From contig JAUCBJ010005207.1 of the NCBI GenBank assembly GCA_032718475.1, positions 1 to 49,908 of the forward strand: a stretch of 49,908 nt of DNA, in the 5' to 3' direction. Each line of letters begins with the position of its first letter. Position 1 is the stretch's first letter. The DNA is from Nemertoderma westbladi (taxonomy: Eukaryota; Xenacoelomorpha; Nemertodermatida; Nemertodermatidae). The position numbers were made by a program, and so were the translations under genes. This document shows positions 1 to 8,718 of the stretch, piece by piece. Under the pieces are notes generated by a model. The model was not told the DNA's origin and made no database searches. It saw only the letters and a program-made list of their open reading frames with translations.

Positions 1-1999
1 TACTCACCCTTTACCGATCGGCACTCAGCTACTCACCCTTTTCCGATCGGCACTCAGCTACTCGCCCTTTTCCGACCCGCACTCAGCTACTCACCCTTTT
101 CCGATCGGCACTCAGCTACTCACCCTTTTCCGATCCGCACTCAGCTACTCACCCTTTCCGATCCGCACTCAGCTACTCACCCTTTTCCGATCGACACTCA
201 GCTACTCACCCTTTTCCGACCCGCACTCAGCTACTCACCCTTTTCCGATCCGCACTCAGCTACTCACCCTTTTCCGATCGACACTCAGCTACTCACCCTT
301 TTCCGACCCGCACTCAGCTACTCACCCTTTTCCGATCCGCACTCAGCTACTCACCCTTTTCCGATCGGCACTCAGCTACTCACCCTTTTCCGATCCGCAC
401 TCAGCTACTCACCCTTTTCCGATCCGCACTCAGCTACTCACCCTTTTCCGATCGACACTCAGCTACTCACCCTTTTCCGATCCGCACTCAGCTACTCACC
501 CTTTTCCGATCCACACTCAGCTACTCACCCTTTTCCGACCCGCACTCAGCTACTCACCCTTTACCGATCGGCACTCAGCTACTCACCCTTTTCCGATCGG
601 CACTCAGCTACTCGCCCTTTTCCGACCCGCACTCAGCTAATCACCCTTTTCCGATCGGCACTCAGCTACTCACCCTTTTCCGACCCGCACTCAGCTACTC
701 ACCCTTTTCCGATCCGCACTCAGCTACTCACCCTTTTCCGACCCGCACTCAGCTACTCACCCTTTTCCGATCCGCACTCAGCTACTCACCCTTTTCCGAT
801 CCGCACTCAGCTACTCACCCTTTTCCGACCCGCACTCAGCTACTCACCCTTTTCCGATCCGCACTCAGCTACTCACCCTTTTCCGATCCGCACTCAGCTA
901 CTCACCCTTTTCCGATCCGCACTCAGCTACTCACCCTTTTCCGATCCGCACTCAGCTACTCACCCTTCTCCGATCGGCACTCAGCTACTCACCCTTTTCA
1001 GATCCGCACTCAGCTACTCACCCTTTTCCGACCCGCACTCAGCTACTCACCCTTTTCCGATCCGCACTCAGCTACTCAGCCTTTCCCGATCCGCACTCAG
1101 CTACTCACCCTTTCCCTATCAGATTTCAGCTACTCACCCTTTCCCTATCCGAACTCAGCTACTCACCCTTTTCCGATCCGCACTCAGCTACTCACCTTTT
1201 TCCGATCCGCAGTCAGCTACTCACCCTTCTCCGATCGGTACTCAGCTACGCACTCTTTTCCGATCCGCACTCAGCTACTCACCCTTCTCCGATCGGCACT
1301 CAGCTACTCACTCTTTTCCGATCCGCACTCAGCTACTCACCCTTTTCCGATCCGCACTCAGCTACTCACCTTTTTCCGATCCGCAGTCAGCTACTCACCC
1401 TTCTCCGATCGGCACTCAGCTAATCACTCTTTTCCGATCCGCACTCAGCTACTCACCCTTCTCCGATCGGCACTCAGCTACTCACCCTTCTCCGATCGGC
1501 ACTCAGCTACTCACTCTTTTCCGATCCGCACTCAGCTACTCACCCTTCTCCGATCGGCACTCAGCTACTCACCCTTTTCCGATCCGCCATCAGCTACTCA
1601 CCCTTTTCCGATCCGCACTCAGCTACTCACCCTTTTCCGATCCGCACTCAGCTACTCACCCTTTCCCGATCCGCACTCAGCTACTCACCCTTTCCGATCC
1701 GCACTCAGCTACTCACCCTTTCCCGATCCGCACTCAGCTACTCACCCTTCTCCGATCGGCACTCAGCTACTCACCCTTTTCCGATCCGCCATCAGCTACT
1801 CACCCTTTTCCGATCCGCACTCAGCTACTCACCCTTTTCCGATCCGCACTCAGCTACTCACCCTTTTCCGATCCGCACTCAGCTACTCACCCTTTCCCGA
1901 TCCGCACTCAGCTACTCACCCTTTTCCGATCCGAACTCAGCTACTCACCCTTTTCCGATCCGCACTCAGCAACTCACCCTTTTCCGATCCGCACTCAGT
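1..1999. repeat. 29-bp tandem array carrying the ABCF1 5' splice site
   Basis: About 69 head-to-tail copies of a 29-bp unit (some 28 bp) run from the window edge to the ABCF1 exon. Read on the minus strand, each unit is the last 21 bases of the ABCF1 exon (ending GGATCGGAAAAGG) plus the first 8 intron bases (GTGAGTAG). The exon-proximal copy, with GTGAGTTG, is the authentic junction at 1978/1977. Copies differ mainly at a few positions (GATCGG, GATCCG and GACCCG types on the plus strand; TTTTCC against TTCTCC). The array therefore starts inside the exon, not beside it. It continues beyond the left edge, so its full length is unknown. Confidence 0.95.
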
Positions 2000-2811
2000 A
2001 CCGCATCTATCGCCGGCGTATCGTCAGCTTGCACCTCCTGCTCGCAGTATAAGACGTCGATATTCCCCGGTATGGCCAACTTGCGCGCCGCTATGTGCCG
2101 TAGCAACGTGGTCTTCCCGTGTCCGTTGGGCCCGACCAAGCCGTAGCGACGGCCCCGGGTGATCGCCAACGACGCGTTCACAAACAACGCCTTCCCCGCC
2201 GCCGATATGCTGAACTTCTCGACCTTTATGTCGATAGCGTTGTCATGAAGGATCCCCGACTGTGCGGCCTGACTGATAGAGAACTGCGCCATGTCAGGGT
2301 TATCTTCGTCCACCACTGTCGGAGTCTCCATCGCCTCCTGTCGCAACTGCTTTTCCAACTTTTTCCTTTCTTTCCTCGTTAACTTTGAAACGTCAACAGT
2401 TTCTCGGGTTCCGTTTTCCAACTCCTCATCACTAATATAAACTTTAGTTTCCTTATCCTCCGTCGCTACGTCTCCTTTATCCACTACAACCGGTTCTTTA
2501 GTTTGTTTCCTTTTAGCTTTTTTAGTTTCTATTGCGTCTATTACTCGCGGTTCTTCACATTTCGATAAATCATCCTTTAGGTCGTCGAACTTTGATTTCT
2601 TCTTTTTCTTCTGTTTATTTACTGTCGGTACAGATTCTTCCTCGTCATCCGATATTGTAAGGGCAGAGAAACCCGATCGTAATGCCGAATTTCCGTTCGC
2701 TCTGATGTCGTCTACATCATCGTCTGTGTCGTCGTTTACAGGAGGGGGCATCATGTCCTCTATATTTACAGCAACGCGTTGCTGCTGAGTTTTTTTGTTT
2801 TTCTTTGGCAT
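1978..2811 (-). CDS. ABCF1: ABCF1 (ABC50-like ABC-F ATPase), first coding exon
   Basis: This 278-codon exon encodes the N-terminal part of an ABC-F protein of the ABCF1/ABC50 type, which in animals binds eIF2 and ribosomes and supports translation initiation; it is cytosolic with no membrane domain. Residues 1-150 are charged and low in complexity (Asp/Glu and Lys runs), as in the animal N-terminal extension. [12 protein letters not shown] follows near residue 143, then FSISQA near 177. The first ABC domain begins near [15 protein letters not shown], with Walker [10 protein letters not shown] near 228-236 and [18 protein letters not shown] after it. The protein ends at ADRKR, where human ABCF1 has ADTKR. 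The ATG at 2811 (MPKKNKK) resembles the human MPK start. The donor is GTGAGT at 1977, phase 0. The rest of the gene lies left of the window. Paralogues ABCF2 and ABCF3 are less likely because they lack this charged extension. Confidence 0.93.
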
Positions 2812-3239
2812 CTTCTACCGGTAGGCCTAGCAGGCAGACAATTAATTCCGTAATTATGACCAGTAATTAAATTATTTAAATAAATTACCCAGACACCAAC
2901 CAATAACCAGAGTAAGTAAGTTCGTACCGTACCGGTACCGTACTACCAGTAGAATAAATTATATGAACATAATTTTTTTCCTGCAGTGGTGGCTGTGCAC
3001 TATACCTGTATACCGGCGGTACCTGTACTGGCTGTTATAATACTATAAGAGTAATCACGGCCTTCTGACCCCTATCCTGCTATCATCGAAAAATATTATC
3101 AATACTCAATAGCCCCCCGATCACGCAATAACAAATGTATTGAAAAGATTCCTTAAGGCTTTTTTCCTGACCTAATCTTTTTTAATTTTAATTCCTTGCT
3201 GAATCCAACACTGCAACCCTTTTTTCGAATCGCAGTTGT

Positions 3240-3260
3240 GGGGGGGGGGGGGGGGGGGGG
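3240..3260. repeat. Poly-G tract, 21 G
   Basis: An uninterrupted run of 21 G. It is one of five G or C homopolymers of 18-30 bases in the window. Such runs can form G-quadruplexes and are error-prone in sequencing, so the exact length is uncertain. Confidence 0.95.
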
Positions 3261-3601
3261 TTGTGATTTTATTGAAAATAATATATTTAATTTATAATAA
3301 TTTATATAAAATTTTATTGCTGATAATATTTGATAACTTTACGCAACAAAAGTCATAAGTCGTTTGATTAATCTTGTTTTCTATGTTGTGCATGAAAAGT
3401 GGCTTGTGTAAAAGTTGACAATTGTATCCGTGGTGGCTCTGGTTGTACGTTGTAATATTCTGGAATATTATGAAAATGTAGGGTAGATTTAGTTCGCATA
3501 TGCGGTTGTAGTGTAGCATTGTAAGTAACTTAAAAATCGTAGCGTCTCATGGGATAGAACCAATTCAAATTCATTTATAAACTCAAATCTTTAAATTCAA
3601 A

Positions 3602-3859
3602 ATGGGTAGAACAAAGCAAACCAAATCAACGAAAAAAGAGTTGTATTACGGAGCTACAGGGATGTCTAAGAATTACAAATCCAAACCATGGCTCATCCGC
3701 AAAACCATGCAAGTTTTAAACACTTTATCTCAGCTATTTTACAACGAAATTCAGATTGTGTTACATATTTGGAATCCTTGCACAGCTTCACATCTTGCAC
3801 ATTTTTCCAGTCACACCTTTCTAATTGTACCAACAAATCACTGCACGGGAGAAGAATAG
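3602..3859 (+). CDS. Small ORF of uncertain reality, histone H3-tail-like start
   Basis: This 85-codon ATG ORF begins MGRTKQTKSTKKE, resembling the histone H3 tail start ARTKQTARKST, but nothing after residue 12 looks like a histone fold. The rest (SKPWLIRK...) matches no family I recognise. The composition is AT-rich like the surrounding spacer, unlike the GC-rich OGA and ABCF1 exons. It may be a transposon remnant or chance. No splice or promoter signal supports expression. Confidence 0.2.
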   Translation: MGRTKQTKSTKKELYYGATGMSKNYKSKPWLIRKTMQVLNTLSQLFYNEIQIVLHIWNPCTASHLAHFSSHTFLIVPTNHCTGEE

Positions 3860-4080
3860 CTGTGGTGTAACTGGTGCGACTGTAACTATCGACGGAGACA
3901 CTTTTAACACTTGTAGGTTGTAGCTAAAGAATGAAAGCGAAAATACAAATTCTGGCTCACCCAGAAAGGAGGGTGGGGAAACTATCTCTGTTTAAAATTT
4001 CATGCAATCTCATTAAGATTTGTAGGAATTTTTTTTATAGTGTTAGTGTTATTTATTCAGTTTGTTTTCCGCTATTTCAG

Positions 4081-4209
4081 GTACCAAGGTGATATCGAAG
4101 TTGATAGATGAAGACAGCATGAAGGTTGTATCTGAAGCGATTAAACGACCTCCATTACTTTGGGATAACATTCACGCAAACGACTACGACCAAAAGCGTT
4201 TGTTTCTAG
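4081..4209 (+). CDS. OGA: OGA exon 1 of window: end of GH84 domain (WDNIHANDY)
   Basis: After the acceptor CTATTTCAG, this 129-bp exon reads [12 protein letters not shown] and ends [18 protein letters not shown]. It is near-identical to the human segment containing W278, N280 and D285, which contact the sugar in the GH84 active site. The exon starts and ends inside Gly codons (G|GT). The donor is CTAG|GTACGT at 4210. The last 27 exon bases are the seed of the array that follows. Reading on past the donor meets TAG within three codons. Confidence 0.95.
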
Positions 4210-5675
4210 GTACGTAGACTGCGACCAAAAGCGTTTGTTTCTAGGTACGCTACGACTACGACCAAAAGCGTTTGTTTCTAGGTACGTAGACTACGACTAC
4301 GACCAAAAGCGTTTGTTTCTAGGTACGTAGACTACGACTACGACCAAAAGCGTTTGTTTCTAGGTACGTAGACTACGACCAAAAGCGTTTGTTTCTAGGT
4401 ACGTAGACTGCGACCAAAAGCGTTTGTTTCTAGGTACGTAGACTGCGACCAAAAGCGTTTGTTTCTAGGTACGTAGACTACGACCAAAACCGTTTGTTTC
4501 TAGGTACGTAGACTACGACCAAAAAGCGTTTGTTTCTAGGTACGTAGACTACGACCAAAAGCGTTTGTTTCTAGGTACGTAGACTGCGACCAAAAGCGTT
4601 TGTTTCTAGGTACGTAGACTACGACCAAAACCGTTTGTTTCTAGGTACGTAGACTACGACTACGACCAAAAGCGTTTGTTTCTAGGTACGTAGACTACGA
4701 CCAAAAGCGTTTGTTTCTAGGTACGTAGACTACGACCAAAACCGTTTGTTTCTAGGTACGTAGACTACGACTACGACCAAAAGCGTTTGTTTCTAGGTAC
4801 GTAGACTACGACCAAAAGCGTTTGTTTCTAGGTACGTAGACTACGACCAAAAGCGTTTGTTTCTAGGTACGTAGACTGCGACGAAAAGCGTTTGTTTCTA
4901 GGTACGTAGACTACGACCAAAAGCGTTTGTTTCTAGGTACGTAGACTACGACCAAAAGCGTTTGTTTCTAGGTACGTAGACTGCGACGAAAAGCGTTTGT
5001 TTCTAGGTACGTAGACTACGACCAAAACCGTTTGTTTCTAGGTACGTAGACTACGACTACGACCAAAAGCGTTTGTTTCTAGGTACGTAGACTACGACCA
5101 AAAGCGTTTGTTTCTAGGTACGTAGACTGCGACGAAAAGCGTTTGTTTCTAGGTACGTATACTACGACCAAAAGCGTTTGTTTCTAGGTACGTAGACTAC
5201 GACCAAAAGCGTTTGTTTCTAGGTACGTAGACTACGACTACGACCAAAAGCGTTTGTTTCTAGGTACGTAGACTACGACCAAAAGCGTTTGTTTCTAGGT
5301 ACGTAGACTACGACTACGACGAAAAGCGTTTGTTTCTAGGTACGTAGACTACGACTACGACCAAAAGCGTTTGTTTCTAGGTACGTAGACTACGACCAAA
5401 AGCGTTTGTTTCTAGGTACGTAGACTACGACTACGACGAAAAGCGTTTGTTTCTAGGTACGTAGACTACGACTACGACCAAAAGCGTTTGTTTCTAGGTA
5501 CGTAGACTACGACCAAAAGCGTTTGTTTCTAAGTACGTAGACTACGACCAAAAGCGTTTGTTTCTAGGTACGTAGACTACGACCAAAAGCGTTTGTTTCT
5601 AGGTACGTAGACTACGACCAAAAGCGTTTGTTTCTAGGTACGTAGACTACGACCAAAAGCGTTTGTTTTAGGTAT
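4183..5675. repeat. 35-bp tandem array carrying OGA exon-1 end and donor
   Basis: About 40 copies of a 35-bp unit. Each is the last 27 bases of the preceding exon (ACTACGACC...TTTCTAG) plus the first 8 intron bases GTACGTAG. Some copies carry an extra TACGAC hexamer (41 bp). Variants include ACTGCGAC, AAAACCG and GACGAAAAG. The first copy is the real exon end (4183-4209). The array fills almost all of intron 1, stopping about 80 bp before the exon-2 acceptor. Every unit keeps TTTGTTTCTAG|GTACGT, so a pyrimidine-rich AG lies directly against a GT donor. Confidence 0.96.
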
Positions 5676-5753
5676 ACGTAGGTTCCTATATAAAGGTTAT
5701 TAATATTTATAAACACATTGGATCTTCGTCTATATTATTAATTAATATGCCAG

Positions 5754-5933
5754 GTCCTTACTCCGGGCGGGATCCATCTATCATCCCACATATACGAGGA
5801 GTGCTCACCAACCCGAACTGTGAGTTCGAAGCCAACTTCATAGCCCTACACACATTGGCGAGTTGGTGTAAATCCTTCATACCAACAACAACCCAATCTA
5901 CTGAAGATGATTCTATTGTCCGAATAGAAGATA
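5754..5933 (+). CDS. OGA: OGA exon 2: GH84 domain end (TNPNCEFEAN)
   Basis: This 180-bp exon, after acceptor CCAG, completes the split Gly codon and reads PYSGRDPSIIPHIRGVLTNP then NCEFEANFIALHTLASW, closely matching human OGA around N313, the last active-site contact of GH84. It ends at ...VRIED with donor GTAAGT at 5934, one base into an Asn codon. The second half (FIPTTTQSTEDDS) is less conserved, as in other animals. Confidence 0.95.
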
Positions 5934-6234
5934 GTAAGTGTATTTTTCTCGTCAATTTCATTTATAAACCGCATCAGAAGGGTGGGGGGAACTTTCAACG
6001 CAAATAACAGCTGAATACTCCCGAAAAATAACTGTAACGTTCGATTGAATGTCGTTTATTGTTTTGGTTACAATAACGTGCCTCCGTCACCGTTTCATTT
6101 TCATTAATTGATAATTGAGTCGAGATATTAATCATCTTCATGGGTGATTAACATGTCGATTATTAAGTATGTTATATTTTTTATATTCTATTAAATACAG
6201 TTAATACAGTTGTAATTGTATCTGTTGTTCACAG
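5934..6234 (+). other. OGA intron 2, unremarkable
   Basis: A 301-bp AT-rich intron with donor GTAAGT and acceptor GTTCACAG. I see no repeat array, RNA gene or mobile element in it. It is the only intron in the 5' half of the locus free of expanded repeats. Confidence 0.85.
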
Positions 6235-7084
6235 ATAATGCGGACCAATTGTTGACCCATAGAATACCGACAGTCGAAGAAAGCCAATCCGAAACTAAAA
6301 CTGCCTTGGCCAATGAGGCTGAGTTTCTGGAGAGGGCTCTCTGTGATTGGCTGATCGAGCTCCACAGGAATTACACTCCATCAGTGTATAAATTCCCGAT
6401 TCCCTCGTCGAAATCAGCCTGCCCCTCCACTCCGCCCCCGCCTATAACCCCCACTGTGGATAACTTTGTAAATACGTGTAAACCTCCGCTGTCCATTAGC
6501 ACTGGTACTGCTGCGGTTGTAGTCGCGTCTACTTCGTCCCAGCTGACCTCCACGACCTTCTCTATAGACTCGCGTAGCAACGCGACCGCTCCCACCGACC
6601 CCGTCGCATCCACCATCTCCGACACCATCGAGGTCCTCGCTTCATCTTCCTCGTCTTCCGACGAGATTTCCCGACTGGTAATCCCCGCGATGCCGGCGCT
6701 CAACCCCGTCGAAGTCCCGCTAAACTCGCTGTCCAACGCCTATGAGGTCGAACCGATGCAGCTGGAGGGAGACGAGGCCCACGATTCGCCTCCCAGGATG
6801 AGTTTAACTCCTCCTGGAGGAATGAGTTCCTCCCCGCCGCCAGACATTGAGCAGTGTCCATCCCAGGAGAACCTTATGCAGGTCGATGTGACGGACTCCC
6901 CGCCCAACTTCCGTTCCCCACTGGATCCCTCTGCGGCAAACTCGAATGACGTCACTAAAGACGACGGTTTGGTTTTCAATGATGTACAAATGTCTGAAAC
7001 ACCCAGAACCTGTTCTCCTATGGAAGATGTCAGCGACGGGTTTCAGCTGAAAGAGGGCCACAAAGTTACTTTGGATGACCTTAG
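6235..7084 (+). CDS. OGA: OGA exon 3: linker with Ser/Pro-rich disordered region
   Basis: This 850-bp exon begins NADQLLTHRIPTVEESQ and includes ALCDWLIELHRNY, matching the ALTEWLQEF helix that follows GH84 in human OGA. About 200 residues rich in Ser, Thr, Pro and acidic residues follow (the disordered insert that separates the two halves of the stalk), ending GHKVTLDDL. The donor AG|GTTGGT at 7085 splits an Arg codon that exon 4 completes. The linker is poorly conserved, so its identity rests on its flanks and phase. It is GC-rich compared with its introns. Confidence 0.93.
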
Positions 7085-7354
7085 GTTGGTCATTATTCTA
7101 TTGCTTAAGTTGTGATTGTGATATGGATATCAGAATTTCACCAAATATTTGTATAACTTGGATTGAACTTAGATTGATTGTGGGATTGAACTTAGATTGA
7201 TTGTGTGTGTTCGGTTTTGTACTTTAATGATCACACCATATTGCATAAATCGATCGACTTTATTTAATTCAAAAACCTTAATTTCGATGAAGTATATACC
7301 CAACGGTTTGCATGCGTGAGGTATGGCCGGTTGCAGAAGGAGTTGGGGCGGAGG

Positions 7355-8002
7355 AGCGCGAATTCCAACCCCGAATACGACCACTATGGTGGCGAATTCC
7401 AACCCCGAATACGGCCACTATGGTGGCGAATTCCAACCCCGAATACGGCCACTATGGTGGCGAATTCCAACCCCGAATACGGCCACTATGGTGGCGAATT
7501 CCAACCCCGAATACGGCCACTATGGTGGCGAATTCCAACCCCGAATACGGCCACTATGGTGGCGAATTCCAACCCCGAATACGGCCACTATGGTGGCGAA
7601 TTCCAACCCCGAATACGGCCACTATGGTGGCGAATTCCAACCCCGAATACGGCCACTATGGTGTCGAATTCCAACCCCGAATACGGCCACTATGGTGGCG
7701 AATTCCAACCCCGAATACGGCCACTATGGTGTCGAATTCCAACCCCGAATACGACCACTATGGTGGCGAATCCAACCCCGAATACGGCCACTATGGTGGC
7801 GAATTCCAACCCCGAATACGGCCACTATGGTGTCGAATTCCAACCCCGAATACGGCCACTATGGTGGCGAATTCCAACCCCGAATACGGCCACTATGGTG
7901 GCGAATTCCAACCCCGAATACGGCCACTATGGTGGCGAATTCCAACCCCGAATACGGCCACTATGGTGTCGAATTCCAACCCCCCGAATACGACCACTAT
8001 GG
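7355..8002. repeat. 34-bp tandem array with an EcoRI site in each unit
   Basis: About 19 copies of a 34-bp unit of the form GGCGAATTCCAACCCCGAAT followed by ACGGCCACTATGGT. Copies are almost identical; variants are GGTGTCG for GGTGGCG, ACGACC for ACGGCC, and one copy missing two bases near 7770. The array lies in OGA intron 3. The unit contains no stop in any plus frame, so three long ORFs overlap here; 34 is not a multiple of 3, and none resembles a protein. I see no exon or transposon sequence as its seed. Confidence 0.95.
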
Positions 8003-8045
8003 TGGCCCATCAGAGCTCCGCATCTTATGAATTTATTTTTGCGAC

Positions 8046-8526
8046 AATTAAATTTATTTTAATTTAATGTTAATTTTCAAATCGAATACAAGTAAAAAAA
8101 GTGTTAAATTTACTTTCAAATTTGTTTCATTTTAGTTTTACTTTCATTTTCATTTTTGTTTTACTTTCACTTTCGTTTTCATTTATTATCCATTTTTATA
8201 CTTGGGCCATTACAGTCACGCCATAAGTCAAAGACTACGGCGGCCGCCTTTTTCCCTTAAAATCATTTGCAGGCTGTGACTCTAATCCGGTAGCTCTGCC
8301 CAGTGCAGCCATCGATTTTCGAAGAGAAACTTAAAACTGATTTTGCAGGTCGCCCATGGCGGTCATTTCCCTATGAAAGGACTACGAGCCAGACTGACCT
8401 GGAAAGTGAACGTAGTAAGTGAAAGTAAAACTAAAACTAAAATGAAAACGAAAGTGAAAGTAAATTTAATATTGTTGTTAATTGCATTAAATTTGCAAAT
8501 TAACTTTAAATTAAACGAAATTTAAT
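8046..8526. mobile_element. Foldback (MITE-like) element with long terminal inverted repeats
   Basis: The left end (AATTAAATTTATTTTAATTT from 8046, then TACTTTCA-rich sequence to about 8185) is the imperfect reverse complement of the right end (AAGTGAAAGTAAAAC from about 8417, ending AACGAAATTTAATT near 8526). Arms are roughly 110-140 bp around a GC-richer core with GGCGGCCGCC. It carries no transposase. The flanks are too AT-rich to define a target duplication. Superfamily unknown. Confidence 0.6.
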
Positions 8527-8718
8527 TCATTAGTTAGTTCAATGTAGTGGCTCTATAGGCTATTATTAAAACAACTGAAAAGAACTCTTTCCCACGCAAA
8601 ATCTTATGTAGAACATAAAACTTAGTCTTATATACCCTACATAAAAGGCCTTATGTATTATGTGTGCAGTGTGAACCGGCTTTTATGGTATTCCATAGAC
8701 AACCGAACGATATGTGGC

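Larger units (their letters stand above)
2812..4080. other. Spacer between ABCF1 and the first OGA exon in the window
   Basis: This stretch holds the presumed ABCF1 upstream region, a cluster of TACCG-type short repeats near 2924-2945 (including the palindrome GTACCGGTAC), a long poly-G run and a small uncertain ORF at 3602-3859. I see no GH84-coding exon on the plus strand. The genes diverge, so a shared promoter is possible, but no TATA or initiator stands out. Equally, this could be an internal OGA intron containing the ABCF1 start. Confidence 0.5.

Noticed and set aside
3780-3856. Possible OGA exon reading TFLIVPTNHC, similar to human TFLFCPTEYC
   Set aside because: Similarity covers about ten residues, a stop follows immediately, there is no in-phase donor before exon 4081, and the flanking GH84 sequence is absent. 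Judged to be chance.
7312-8067. Three overlapping ORFs of about 250 codons
   Set aside because: Produced by the 34-bp array, which has no stops on the plus strand; lies wholly in OGA intron 3.
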